From Rhytidiadelphus loreus (taxonomy: Eukaryota; Streptophyta; Bryopsida; Hypnales; Hylocomiaceae), in assembly GCA_947034895.1 (NCBI GenBank), contig OX344765.1, forward strand, positions 23,317,001 through 23,381,000: a DNA stretch of 64,000 nucleotides, given 5' to 3'. Below are positions 34,801-47,965 of the stretch, one piece after another; within the stretch, counting starts at the first letter, position 1; every line of letters starts with the position of its first letter. The notes under the pieces are model-generated. The model did no database searches and was not told the origin of the DNA. It saw nothing but the letters and a program-made list of their open reading frames with translations. Made by a program: the position numbers and the translations under genes.

Positions 34801-36464
34801 ATAGACAGTGTAGATCAGTTACTACAATATTACAATCTTTGAAAAATTTCAATTCTATTTGACTAAATTCTTCACAATTTAGTATTTTTAATCATATTTT
34901 ACTTTTTCGTACTTACTATTTTTTTCAAGAATGAATATTTTTTGTTGAATTTTTTTCTATGTATTTTCAACTTATTTCTTCAACTTATGGAGAGATGCAA
35001 GTTGTAGGACTTACACATTTTTGGTTAAAAGATTGAAGGATGAAACCTAACCACTTCAAAAGAGTTGGAAATACTTATTTTTGAAATTCAAGCATCATGA
35101 TCTGGCAATTGGTAAGATTTCTTATTCTGAAATTTTAGGAGGGTGTACTCTAATAAGTTAACTAAAGGATCCTATGGTTGGACTATTTAACAAATAAATA
35201 TAGATAGAATTTAAATCTTGCTTTGGATACACTACAATTCACAACTAAAAAAATATGCAATTTTATTACTACAATATTCATTTTTATAATTTGAATTTTT
35301 TTAAATTTAGAAATTCACAACTTCACATATTTGAAAGTTTTATAATTTCAAACAATAAGGCAGCATTGACAATAGTATAAATAACATTGAAGCCCTTAGT
35401 GAGAAAATGACACTCATTCCTCATTCCATATATAACTAGAGACCTTTGAGGTTTAGAATAACCTTTCATGCTTCTTTGCCTCAATTACTTTTTTCTCTTT
35501 GTCTCTTGGTTGTTAACTTCTATCATGCCTTTAACTGGTTGATATCAATATTCCAAAAATTGTACTCCATAACATCTATTTATGAGAATATTTTTTATAA
35601 AAAATTATCACCGAGTAATTCCTAAAAATATTGATTTATTGTTTTTCACCCTTGAACATCGAAGGGGTGATGCTCAAAGTCATCTTTTTGTATTACCGTG
35701 TGAACCATTGGTCAAAGAAATAGGAAAAACACCTATTGGAAGTCAAAGTATTGTAGAAGATCTTCCCTTTCCAAACCCAATTCTAAGGATGAATAGTTGC
35801 ACTCTCATCCTATACTAAAAGATTCCTTGTCATCCATTGGACGTTTTGCGTCTGTGTCAACGTTCAAGGGTTACGTTGGTTGTGTGCTTTGTGCCATTGT
35901 TACAATGAAAATAAAAATAAAAATAATTTATTTACTTATTTCTCCCCGAATAGAAAGTCTCATGTATGAAAGAGTGCAAGGGCTTTGATGGAGTGTGAGA
36001 GGTTGCATTCTTGATATGAATAGAAAGCTCTATCTTTATTTCATAGCATTTAGACATGCGACGTGAAATTTATGATTTTTCCAAAATAAAAGATAATTTA
36101 ATTCAATTTTTGAATTCATAAGAACTTTGAAATTTCATAGCTTTCACACCGTAGGTCCAAATGCCACAAAACAAAGTTTGTGCACCTTTCTTTGTGAAGA
36201 GCTTTCCAACAGGAAGAAGAACATTGATAACATCAATTGTAAAGGACTTTTGAACATTTTGTATTAAAAATTAAAAAATTTGTTATTCAAAAAACAACAA
36301 TTCAAATTTTCTAAGACAAATTCTTTTGTGTAAGAATAATTTTTATTCTATGCATGGAATAACTTTTATCCACAAGAATACTTAACTCCTAAAGTTCCTT
36401 CACTATGTTTTCACTAAAATTGCTCCAAAATTGCCATTTGTATTGCAAGGATTTTAATTTTATT
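34801..36464. other. AT-rich, no gene seen
   Basis: Short frames only. A single further left-type end (CTTAACTCCTAAAGTTCC, about 36388) suggests another decayed TTAA element. Confidence 0.4.
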
Positions 36465-36468
36465 TTAA

Positions 36469-37389
36469 CCCCTAAAGGACCAAGGCCATTCTTCTGTCAA
36501 AAACTACTCAAAACTGTCATTTCTGCTCCATTCATCTAAAAAAGCAAAAAAAATACTTTTTTTTGAATCTAACCATAGGATCTTGTACTTTACTAGTCAA
36601 AGATAATATGGTAAGAATTTCATGGAGTTTGATCATACAGATTGGAAGATATTAGCATTCAAAGTTGAAAAAAGAAAGTATTTTTAAACACTAGCTTGCA
36701 ATTTCAAATGACTTTGAATGCCATTTGTGGAAAAAAAATTTACCATGGACCTTGAATTTAAAATTCTTTGTGTTGAAAAATTGAGTTGAAAGTCTAGAAT
36801 TTTTTTTTTTAAAACACGATTGATTTTCATTCTTTAAGGAATTGTTAAGTAGAAGTAGGTCCAAGATTGAAAGAAAAACTAAATCGTTAGTAGCTATAAA
36901 ATGGGATTGAAATACAATAATCTCAATCATGAGATTGTTCTAAATAGAAAACTTAACCTTGTCAAACAATTTTTTTTGAAAAATTGTGAAAATTGCATTC
37001 AAAATTGAATCCTATAAGTTATTTTTTTAAGAAGATGCTCAAATTGCCTGAAAAACAAGATTGTTCATAACTTTCACATTACGAATCCAAATGGAATGAA
37101 TCAAAGCTTCACATGTAGACAAAAATATTATCTTTAAGAAGAAAAAAATTAAAAAATTAATTTCAAATTTTAATAGATATTTTTTTTTGCCCGGTGACGT
37201 GGAAATTATGTTTAAGATGCCATAACTTTTGCTCCTGGGCACCAATTGAAATAAAATTTATATTCCCACAAAGCTAATAAGTTTTCCTATCTTATGAGAA
37301 AGTTTCAAAAAGTTTCACTAAAAAGTGAGATCATAGGAACCTGCTCAAAATCCATTTTGTCCCTTGAGGGGACAATGGTCCTTTAGGGG
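36469..37389. mobile_element. TTAA-type piggyBac-like element, well preserved
   Basis: TTAA (36465-36468), CCCCTAAAGGACCAAGGCC at the left and, reversed, CCCCTAAAGGACCATTGTCC at the right, then TTAA (37390-37393). 921 bp with no coding capacity. The ends match those of 13874-14637. Confidence 0.8.
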
Positions 37390-37393
37390 TTAA

Positions 37394-38460
37394 TTTCAAC
37401 TATATCTAACCTTAGGATCTTGTACTAGGGTGGTTCAAGAAAATATCATATTTTTTCCAAAAGGTTTGACTACATGGGTTGGAAAAAATTAGTGTTTAGG
37501 GTGATGAAAACTTTTTTTCAGGGGCTTCAAAAATCCGGGCAGCTGCACTTTGTGTGCACTTATTGACCCCTAGTCATGGTCCATTGACTTGTGCAACTTT
37601 GGATTCTTTTTCCATTATAAATAAGGTACATGCTTCCAAAATATCAAGTAGTGTCAAATTGTAGAACATATACCCAAAAATTGAAATGTGCAAACATGTT
37701 TTCAAAAGTAGGCATAGAAGAGCAAATTTTGAGAATTCCATATCTTCTTCAGAAAAACACATTTTTACAAACTAAACAGTTATCACCTCCACTGTTGTGT
37801 CCACTATCACAAGAAAAATTTGGCAACTAAAAATTGTAAAATCTTGTCAATTTTTAAAGCAGATTGAGTTCTCTAAGCTACTTTCTTGTAGGGCAAGGCA
37901 AAAAAGGGTTCTCACGATCAAAATGCCGAGAAGATGAGAAGACCTCAAGCCTGTTTTTTTGTAGGGCTATTGACTTCATTGTCCACCCCCCTAGGCGGGC
38001 TTCCTGTCTACTAAGGTTGGCAATGGGCTGGAATGTGGTCCAACCTTCAAGGCATCCAACCTGCTTGCCATGGTAGGTAGTGGACCAGAGGTGCAACAAC
38101 CTAGCAGGCGGCACTTGTCTTCTGCTAGCGCCTTACTAGCTGGCCCTCTCTTCAGATTCCTATTCTCCACGCCTCAGGTCCCTCTCCAACCCGCCCAAGT
38201 CCCTCTCTTGTATGCCAAATTCCTTTCCTCCATCTAGGCTGTGCTATCCCTTGGCCCCAATTCACAGGCTCTTCCACCAGCCTCTATTCCAACCATGTCT
38301 ACTAGATTCAACCCTGGTGACCTTTCTCCTGTGGTCAATCCAATTTTTGACACTCTATTTGAAATACTCTTAGTCCATTTGCATAAGGATTGTCTTGGGC
38401 CTTTAGCACAAAGATTTTTTTTTGGTATGTTATAATTACTACCAGAAATAGTGGAAAAAA
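37394..38460. other. No gene assigned; short GC-balanced patch
   Basis: 37860-38430 is GC-balanced. An open frame at 38241-38435 (+), from a GTG-type start, reads LSLGPNSQALPP, then FNPGDLSPVVNPIFDTLFEI. It is coding-like in composition but unrecognised. It could be a gene remnant next to the piggyBac gene. Confidence 0.3.
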
Positions 38461-38467
38461 ATGTAAA

Positions 38468-38725
38468 GGAAGTAAGCAAAAAAATGTAAAGATGGGAAAA
38501 AAGATTGAAAATAATATAAAATAAAAATGTAAGAAACAAAAAAAAATGGAAAGAGGTGGGCATAAGATATAGAAGGAAGGCCCCAAGTAATAGAAAGGAA
38601 GAAAGCAAAAAAATAGAAAGATAGGAAAAAAAGATTGAAAAAAACTTTGGAAAAAATATATAAAAAAGGATTTTTTTTATTTTTAAAAGACATGCCTACA
38701 AGATATGGAAGGAAGGCCCAAACAA
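38468..38725. repeat. Two ~129-bp purine-rich tandem units
   Basis: GGAAGTAAGCAAAAAAATG (38468) and GGAAGAAAGCAAAAAAATAG (38597) start units that both contain an AGATATGGAAGGAAGGCCC-like end. Minus-strand frames across it are phenylalanine-rich artefacts. Confidence 0.65.
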
Positions 38726-38870
38726 ATGTAAATAATGGCCTATTTGAAATGTCAAGAAACTTTGTAGACCAATGTAAACAATAGCAAGAAAATTTGGTAA
38801 AGGAAGTCATGAGAACAAAATAAGTAAACACTTCAACAAAACACAAGAAGGGCCTAAAAATAACAAACCT

Positions 38871-41365
38871 TCACATGGTTGCCCAGTGTTGACGGGCTTC
38901 ACCTCTACAATTCTTTGGCCCATAGTGAAACTCTTCAAAACAACCACGGTTTAGACAAAAATATGTTCTATTGTGTGCACAACAATAAAACCTACAAGAT
39001 GGATCACTACAAAGAAAACAAGGGCAGCATATGCAACTCAACATGGGCAAGTGCCTCCTATGATCCTCTTCCTCAAAATCCACTATACACCCCTCCCAAT
39101 TTTGTAATAAAGCTTCATACAAGTTTGCTTTAAATTGTAAGTGTGTCATTGGATTTTTACCACAATCACTTTGTAGCAAAATGCCTTTGTACAAAATGTA
39201 TATATTCACCACCGTTGTGTCTACAAAAATGAAAACATACGGTGCTACCACTTGTGTGATTTAGTCTGACATGAATATGATGCCTCAACTGATCTGTGAC
39301 ATCCACCCCCCTCATGTGCGTTGTATATTCCAAGTGTAGTGCAGAAGTAGGAATGGAATTTTTTATTGTCCATCCCTTCAAGGCACAGTAGGAATCAGGA
39401 CACATGGAAACCAAATTGGCAAGGCATGTGTGGAAATTAGAAGCATAGCCTTCCTATCCTTCCAAAGGACACAAGATATTCCCCTACTCTCATGCATTTT
39501 CCACTGCAATGTTCATTGTGGAGAGTTGTTCCAATCTTTCACTGTCTTCAACTCCAATGGCAAACCAATACAATTACATCATATTGGCCCCGTGGCATAA
39601 ATGTCAAGGGTGGCCAACTCTATAAACAAGCTTATGCTTGAGAAGAAATTATCAGTCACAAGAACATGACCCTTTCCCTCAAGGCCTTGCATAAGCTCAT
39701 TGTGAGCTAACCGAGGTTTTCCACAAACTACCACTAGCACCTTGTCTACTCCTATATTAGGGTTGGCCCCACAATAAATGTCAAAATTATACATACTTCG
39801 ACGTGGAGTCTACTAGGCACCACACCTTGATGCCCCATTTCTGGAGCTTCTTTGGCATGTATTGCCTTGCAGGACAATAGGACCCTTTGTAACTAATTAT
39901 CATCTCATCTATTGTGAGGAATTTTCCTAATGTCCAATTTTGTTTGAAATTGTCCTTCACATTATTCACTAGCCAACAAACTTGATCCATTTTGTCATAG
40001 CCTACTAGTTCTCTCTCTGTCACATATGTAGCCGGATTTGACACACAAAGACATCTTGTAATTACTTGGAATCTAGTACAAGTCAAAATTTGAGAAATTC
40101 GAGGACAATGGAAGAAAGAACCTTTTTTCACCTAATAGGTCTTCATATTTGGTTGTCTTTTCAATCCGATGAACATTGATGTTGTCAAATATGCTTTCAA
40201 ATCCGCCACGGTCAAAAGCTCCCATGTAGGTCCACAAGGTGCATTTCCATGCTCATCTGGCGACGTCTCATACCGGTTTGTGTCAATCACAATCTTTCGT
40301 AGAAGACCATATGGCCAAAATAGAGTTAACAATGCTATGAATGTAGGCATCCTATGGAAATTTTTCTTTAGGCATGGCGTGCCCAAAAATTCACAAATCT
40401 TAGGAGAGTAGGTATTATTAGATCGTGACCACGTTGAATCTCTAAAAATGTATTTGATACCATTTGGATTATCGGGATCTCCATCGTCACTACTACTATT
40501 TGGGTCATGTCTAATTTCATTTTCCACATGCAATAACAAGCATAAAATTTTCTGCAGGGAAGGGGGGTGAAATTTCTTAAGTTCCCTGGAAGGATTGCAC
40601 CTTCTTTGGTGACTTGCCTCTCCCACTACCGGCCCCCTAACAATAGTGGACTCCCTCTGTTGTTCATCACTGGGCAACAAAGGGTCTCTGATAGTCCCCC
40701 GGCCTCTTCCACATCCCTACCTCCCTCCCTGTCCCTGCTTGGGATTCCTTGTCACTGCCCGCCCGTCTTGACAATGCTATGCTAGCTACCTTCTCTTATT
40801 GTTTCTCCGCGCCTTGACTCCCTGCAAAGGTCAAGTTGCTCCCCTTTGCCATTTGTCCACCTAAGTTGAAGATGTTGTTGATGCTCCTACTCCTATTGAT
40901 AAAGAAACGAGTGGCGTCGATGTAGTGATTGGAAGGAGTGACGTAGCTCAGGAGGTCAGTCCCAAGCATTGTTTGGGTCATCAGAGTCATCGAAATCAAA
41001 GTCAGTGAACTCACCGCAGCTAGAGTCATGGCCTCGACTAAGTAAATTTTTCTCTTGTGAAACAATGAACTCATCTTTGGTGATGCCTATCTGCATTTCA
41101 GTGAAGTCATTGATGAAGTCATTTCTTTGTTAAAAAAAAACAAAGTTGTATCCTACGAGCGTTGTTGACTGTAGTTGTCCATTGATAGGGTTTGTCCTTG
41201 TACTTCCTCCCTCATGAGCCACGTCTAGATCTTCAGAGTCGTCACTATAATCTTAAAGAGCATTGAACGGGTTCGGACTCTGGCTCCATTCATGAGGATT
41301 GGGAGCATGCAATCCATTTGCGTGGATGTAGGCACTTCGGCGGGTGGCTTGTCATTGCTTGCGAC
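38871..41365 (-). pseudogene. piggyBac transposase (DDE_Tnp_1_7 type), broken
   Basis: Read on the minus strand. An acidic N-terminal region (FTDFDFDDSDDPNNAWD, about 41000; SSSDDGDPDNPNG, about 40500) precedes the RNase H-like domain. Catalytic aspartates are visible in FLTIDEMI (about 39908), VLVTDNFFSS (about 39652) and MRGVDVTDQLR (about 39302), in the order known for piggyBac. The end is a cysteine/histidine cluster, SCICCPCFLCSDPSCRFYCC then NRGCFEEFH, like the zinc-binding C-terminus of this family. Damage: a TAG at 40132-40134 followed in frame by more coding sequence, a frame change near 39790, TGAs near 39579 and 39520, and frame changes near 39414 and 39250, plus N-terminal stops. 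TTTCTTGTAG at about 41366 may be a splice acceptor. Element ends were not found. Confidence 0.93.
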
Positions 41366-43141
41366 CTACAAGAAATTGCCCAAACAAAAGGTCAATGCAA
41401 GTCTATCTCATGAACTCTTTGTTTGCAGCTCCATACATCGATTTCAAAATGACAAGGGCATAAACACCTGAAGATGAAATAATGACCAATTGATTGAATG
41501 ATTAATTTTGTACGACAAAGTTTCTTGAACTTATGCATCAACAATGAACTATACAACTAAAAAAATGTTTCTCGGGAGCTAGTATGTTTCCACTTGCTCA
41601 TTGTATGTCTGTTTGTCCCGTCTATATCTACTTTCAATTTTCTAGAACAAACTCACCTAAATGAAACCCAGAACCCACCCTAAAGCTCATCTCAAAAACA
41701 ACTGCTTTACCAAATCAATTTGTAATTGCATCCGCAACATAGTCTAATATTCACAGTTGTTCTGCCTGACTTAGTTTTAGAGGAGTGAGTGTAGTTTGGC
41801 AACATTGATAACTGTAGCTATGAGAATATCCATGCTTGTTGATCTATAGCAATTTTGATGTGTAGGTATTTCTAATTGCTACTACTTTGAACATCATTTC
41901 TAAAACCGCAAAAAAAATGGGGAGTAGTTTTAGCATCCCTTGACGGCCAAAAAAGTGGGAGCATTTTAGCATCCCTCAACATAGCTATATAGCTCCAACT
42001 AAAGCCATCAGTGATTTCAGTGTTACAGAATATGCACAAAAAAGAGCATCAAATTCAATGTACCCATTTGGCCTTTAGAAAGTACGGTAGTCTCGGCATC
42101 TCGTTTGACCTCTATTGTGATTGATGTGGAAGCAAGATTTGGCCAACTGTTGTCTTTGATGAAGGAATGAATGTTAGTGTGAAATTGTTGTCTCTCTCGC
42201 CATCCTAATGCATGAGCTGCTTGTCTGTAAAAGTAGTGTCTGTAGTTTGTTGAGGTTGGATGAGTTGGCCACTTTGTAGTTCCTTTACAAAGTAGCAAAG
42301 AATTCAGGTGATCAATGTTGAGGAGCGACACAACTATGGATGCTTGGAAGGAATTAATTCCATGCTAAATTAGTAGTTACTGTAGCTGATACCTTGGAAG
42401 AGGTCAGCAACTGTAGTGATGGGGTGGGGGACCTCTATGGAGCCACTCCTATCCAACCACTTCACTATAATAAAACATGGTAAGAAAAACCGCACTCAAA
42501 ATCGAGTGCGGTTTGTTTTGCCACAATTTTGTGCAGGCGCACTACGCGCACAATCAACCTCTTTTGCAATTTCTGACTGCAATATTAATAATTTCAAGGT
42601 GTGAGATATACCATTGGAAAGGTATTTTAAAGACCTTTCGAATGGTATATTACACGCTCCAAAAGTCCTAAAATTTCAGTTGGAAATTGCAAAAGAAGGC
42701 ATACCATAGGCAGCTCAATGCAAGCCCTCTCCAAACAAGGTGCTTCCACATCAGGCTCTATCAACACGCAAAGGGAGTTATCAAATTGATCAGCGGAGAC
42801 AAAAGTTTGAGACTCAACATAACTACAGTGAATGTCGGAAGACCCATTCATGCATGTATTGTGGGAGTGTGAGATTCTCTCTTCAAAATGAGTGTTCATG
42901 CTTAACTTCAATTTGTGATGAAGAAGTAGGAGCCTTGCAATGTATTACTAGAAAGATGTCTTTCTTTCATTGCATTATTCATTTGTAAGTTGTCTTGAAT
43001 AGAGATGCTTGTTTTTTTGGTACTTCTTTGTCCTTTCATGCCTTACAAATCTTCATATGTAGACCACCAAATTGCCATGTGAGTATGAACTTCTTTGTGG
43101 AAGTTATATTGTCTATTTCAATTGTCCATGAACTTAATTGC
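41366..43141 (-). other. Unidentified minus-strand coding-like remnants and hairpins
   Basis: Two minus-strand frames have natural composition: 42911-42627 (SYVESQTFVSADQFDNSLCV, then LIEPDVEAPCLERACIELPM) and 42331-42023 (HPTSTNYRHYFYRQAAHALG, then RQQFHTNIHSFIKDNSWPN). I recognise neither. They lie upstream of the piggyBac gene in the same orientation, so they may be a flanking dead gene or extra exons. 42487-42514 is an 11-bp hairpin (AAACCGCACTC/GAGTGCGGTTT). Confidence 0.3.
42558..42697. repeat. ~140-bp imperfect hairpin
   Basis: CTTTTGCAATTTCTGACTG pairs with CAGTTGGAAATTGCAAAAG. Inside it, GTGTGAGATATACCATTGGA and AAGGT pair with ACCTTTCGAATGGTATATTA and CAC. The outer and inner stems are collinear, so the stretch folds as one long stem. 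Confidence 0.75.
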
Positions 43142-43145
43142 TTAA

Positions 43146-44499
43146 CCCCAAAGTGACATTCAATTTCTGGAATTCAAAAAGATCATTGCTTTTGAAGCTT
43201 TATGGATCTAAATGTCTTCAAGTTATACAAATCTCAACCGTACAATCTTGTAGTGTACATGTTGTAGAGGACATGTAGAAAATTTGAAGTCATTTGGCCA
43301 CTTAGATTGCAAGATCATAATGTTTTAGTGTTGAAAATGGATGCTGAAATTTTCCCAAAAACACATTTGGAGGTGAAATTTGATTTCTAAACCTACTCAA
43401 ATGTAAAAACTTTACAGTACAAAATGATTCAAAACTAGTATACTAAAACATTGGTGGAAAAAAAATTCATTCAATTGACTCATTATGTCTACAAAATGGC
43501 TTTGAAATGTCAAAAATCAACAAGAAAAATTGCAGAAAACACATCTAAAGGTGAACCTCCTTCTACTAGAATGCTTCTCAATCACTCATTAATTCTTGGA
43601 TTAACATGAAATTTTAGCCACACAAACTAGACTAGTATACACAACTTTTCCAAAAAGAATTATTGAAAATAAACTTTCAATGAAGAAGAAACAAGCCGCC
43701 AAAGTTCACTATACTCCCAAAATGGCAGGATTTTGAACTTCAAATTGGTCCCAAACATTCAAAACAACTTGGATTGACATGAAAACTTTACCACAATAAC
43801 TATACTTCAAGGGAAACAAAACCCAACAAACTTTATTGAAAATGAGCAATGGATGAAGGAGGTACAAGGCCCCAAAGTTACAGCCCTAGAAATGCAGTTT
43901 GGAGAACTCAAATTGAAGTTGTGAACTTCGATTGGCTTCCAAAAAATCAATAGATCTTGGATTGATCTGAAAATTTTACCATGCAAACTAGAGGGGAGAA
44001 TGCAACATTCCCAACAAGTTTTATTGAATTTGGACCTTATATGCAAAAATTACAGCACTTTGAACTGGACCTTAAACTGTGTGAGGACACTTTCTGTCCT
44101 CTTTGTCACTTTGGGATTAAACTGCATTTCCATTTTGTGACAGAAAGTGCATTTAGTTCCACTATAGTGTGTCAAACCAAATCCAAGAAAGTACCTAGCC
44201 ATGACGTGTTCATAAAGCTTGCCCTTTGCCCTACCCATGTTGTTATGGGCACTTATTGGAATTCTTTGTTGTAGTGCAAATGTCCCTACCTGTGCTACCC
44301 CAGTTGAGAGATAAACAGTATATTCCATCATAACTTTTTATTCGTAGAATCAAATTCAATAAAATTTAGTGCATATGGAAGATACTCCTTGTCCAAACCT
44401 TGGGGAAAAATTTGGGACTTAGAAAGTAAAATCTCTATTCATATGTACTTGCCCCAAATTGCTATGTTGCCAAAATCAACAAGTTGGTCTTTTAGGGGG
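43146..44499. mobile_element. TTAA-type piggyBac-like element, decayed
   Basis: TTAA (43142-43145) and CCCCAAAGTGACATTC at the left; GGTCTTTTAGGGGG followed by TAAT at the right, the TTAA there being decayed. Near its right end, CCAAATTGCTATGTTGCC matches the family interior at 13905 and 405 (reversed). Overlapping frames on both strands at 43981-44331 have no recognised motif. Confidence 0.5.
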
Positions 44500-44501
44500 T
44501 A

Positions 44502-47417
44502 ATCCTTGCAATCCCAAATTCCCTAAAGAATTTAGAGTATCTTTGTGAAAAAATTATGTATTGGATTTGTTTTTTAACTCAATTTTTATAAATTTTCAAA
44601 AAGTAATTGGTTCCATAGGGCTTAGTTTGTTTGTTAGAATAATGCATATTTGAATTCCATCTTAGGACTATTAATGATTTAGTTTTTCTTTTCATCTCTA
44701 ACCTATTTCTACTTAATAATTTTATAAATGATGAAAAAATATTTTTTTCTTAAAGTTTTTTTTTCAAGACCCTCAATTAAATTCTTCAATACAATTTTTT
44801 TAAACAAAACTTACAAAGTAAAAGACTGAAGTTAAGAGGATTTGATCTTATAATCTAGAGTAACAGTATTTCTTCCAATTGAAAGTGTTTTTGTCACTTC
44901 AAATGCTAATATCTTCCAATCTAAGTGGTTGAAATTCACAAAGATTTTACCATATATTCTTCTACAAGTTTAGTATAAGACCCTATGGTTCAAAAAGATA
45001 CCCCCTAGACTTAGATCCTATGTACTTAAAAAATATGGGGGTATTTCTTTAGCTATATGTATGGAAGCTTTTTTAAGTAGATGTGGTGTCGACATGGCTA
45101 CAAATAGTGTGTGTGGATGAACCACCCCCTAGACTATTCTACTTGAAATCTTCTACCTACACTCTTAAAAAACTTTTAAGAAAAAATAAGTAAATAAATA
45201 AGTAAATACAAATAATAATAAAAAAGCAAAAACACCATATACACCTAAATTTGTTGAGTCCTCTGACTTGTATATGACAAAGATGATATTGTGTAGAATG
45301 ATTGTACTTCTAGGTCTTGCATTCTTTCTAATTTGGATTAACCTGGCAAAATTATAGGACATAGTGAATGTGGAAAGGATCATAGACACTTTGAGCCAAA
45401 TTCTTTGAATTTTTGAATTGTAGAACTCACAATTTCAAGTATCCAGAGAAAGACAATATTTCTCTAAGTGGTGCATACACACTCAAAAGATGCTATAAAA
45501 TAATTGGACAACTACAATATTTTCTAGAAAAGAAGATGCTAAATCCACATATCATAAAAGATGTCTTTCTTGTATATTTTAGCCTTTGAAACTATCATTT
45601 TTGAATTTGAACTGAACTAATGAAATACAAATTATTAAGTCTAATTTCCACTACAATTTCAAAATTTGGATAAATTTCAAAATTTAATATTTCATAGTCA
45701 TTTGAATTTATGGTCTATTATCACGATCTATTGAATTTCTAATTATAGAATGACATGGAAATCTAGATAATAGCATGATGCTCTAAACTATAATATACAC
45801 CTACAATTGAAATTTTTAGATAAATTTAGCTTATTTCATATTCAATATGAATTTTTTAATTGTTTTTTCTTCAAAAATTCATGATAAATAAAATTTTACA
45901 AAATAATATGAAAATTTTACAACTTGTAGAAGATACATGACTCCATCTCTATAAAACAAAAATAAATTACTCTATTCACATTCAATAAAAAATAGAGCAT
46001 GTAGAGTGGAAAATCTTTGAGTTTGATTACATGATTTAGACCCGTTTTAGACTTAGACATTTCATGATTAACAATTCAAATTGAACCATTCTTTTGCCCT
46101 AAGATCAAGTAAATTTTTACTACATGTGTCACCAACCAAACCACTTCATTAGTGTCACTACATTTGTTTTAGCAAATTTGTACAAACCAGTAATATTTCA
46201 ACTTGCACTAATTTAAAATAGTGCGACTTTAATAAATTACATGATGTCGAGGTGATATTTGCTTTAGGAAATTTAGGGTCTTTTTTAGCAATTAATGGAT
46301 CAAGAATAAGTTTTTACAAATTTATTTTACTTCAAACTTTAATTGTTACCATCCCAAAGTACTAAAATCCTATCACAAACTATGTCACTATACTACCTTC
46401 ACCCCTTTAGTTGTTTATTATCTTAAAACTTCTCTTCTAGAGGTTCTACAAACACAAAATTTAGATAGAGGCTTAAAAAGGTGCTCAAAATCTTAGTACT
46501 ATAGCTACAATAGCCACCAAGATCCATGCCTTCAAAGTCCATGTTCCTCGTTGCTATGGTTATTTCAACCGTTGCTACTTTGTTGCTCCATAACTTCTCC
46601 AATACAATTTTGGATTCCAAAATTTGTTTACACATTCCTTGACTTACATGTAATGCTTCTTCAAAAAATTTGCTTGAAGAAAACTCTCCTAACTTCCATA
46701 ATCAATCAAAACATGTGTACCAAAATATTGCATTTATATTGCTTTCAACCCTCGGTTACATTTCTCCTCATATCTCCTAGTTTAAAGCCCTGTGATTTCA
46801 ATATTTTTACACAACCTTTGTATAGTATTGGCAAAGTGCTACCCTCAAAATCTCATTGCCATATCCCCAATATTGGTTGAGAACCATATCTTCAAAGATC
46901 TTGCTTTCCACTACCAAGGTCTTTTGACCCTCTCCACTTCATCACTTCATAATTCCTTCACGAATCAAGACTTCAATTTTTTTTTAATTACTTATTTCAC
47001 ATAGAACACTTCTCCAAAATCTTACTAAAAAAACCTCTCTCAACCTTTGAGACCCACCCTAGTTGCTTATTTCCTTACCTTTATGGCCCACATGCACATC
47101 ACACTACCTCCCATACTCTTGCAACCTCCTCTTATCCATCCTACTCACCTTTGTACCTATATACTTGATGCTTTTTGCACTATTCCATCTGGTCTTTTCT
47201 TGTATCTTCTTATTTTCACTTCTTTTCTAATTTCAGCCCACCTTTGAATTTTGGTGGAAGAAAATTTATAGTCAAAAATTTAACAAAAGAGAAAATAGAA
47301 AAAACATAGAGGAAAGACGAAGGAAGAGAAAATAGGGAAATTAAGTGGAATAAAAGGTTTGGGCATAAGAACTTGGTCCTCAAGTCACAATAACTAGTTG
47401 GGTAAAATCCCAAGTAT
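44502..47417. other. AT-rich, no gene seen
   Basis: The longest frames (46551-46880 +, 46423-46635 -) lack recognisable motifs. No repeat pair noticed. Confidence 0.45.
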
Positions 47418-47419
47418 TA

Positions 47420-47963
47420 AGGTAAACCAGCCTATGACAGGCAGAATGGCTGGTTTGCCATGTTCACATTTTTGAAAAAAATTTAAAAAAATTCTCTATG
47501 AAGATAAACATGAGGAGTGCAAAGAGCAAGTGAAATTTTATTTTTTGGACAAAAAATAATTTTTTTATGAATTTTTGAAGTCTGTTGTGCAATTGGCTTT
47601 AAAGAGTCTGTAGATTACCCCAAATTAGCAGAAAAGTGTTTCCATGATGGTCATCTAACCACCTAATGCAGTCAAAACATTTTCTAACATGGCTCCAAGA
47701 TTTCCTAATATGAACATGACATGAAAGAATTACAAAATAACTTTTTACTACCAGTTTACACTGAAAATGGGTAAGTGTCCTAAGACAGTTACCAATAACT
47801 TCATGACCATTTCCCAAGGCTTTGATTATGGCCACAAATTAATCAAATGCAATTTTAACCCCATTTATTGGAAAAAGTTTGTCATGGGTTGATTTAAAAC
47901 TGTTATGGGTAGTTCTCTAGGAGCCTGTCATAGGAGATTTGTCTGTCATAGGGTGGTTTACCT
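47420..47963. mobile_element. AGGTAAACCA MITE
   Basis: AGGTAAACCAGCCTATGACA at the left and, reversed, AGGTAAACCACCCTATGACA at the right (19 of 20), with TA on both sides (47418-47419 and 47964-47965). 544 bp, non-coding. The AGGT start and TA duplication resemble the AGGTAG and GGTGGG families. Confidence 0.85.
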
Positions 47964-47965
47964 TA

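Noticed and set aside
38335..38846. Minus-strand frames of 83-135 codons, phenylalanine-rich
   Set aside because: Produced by the purine-rich 129-bp tandem repeat.
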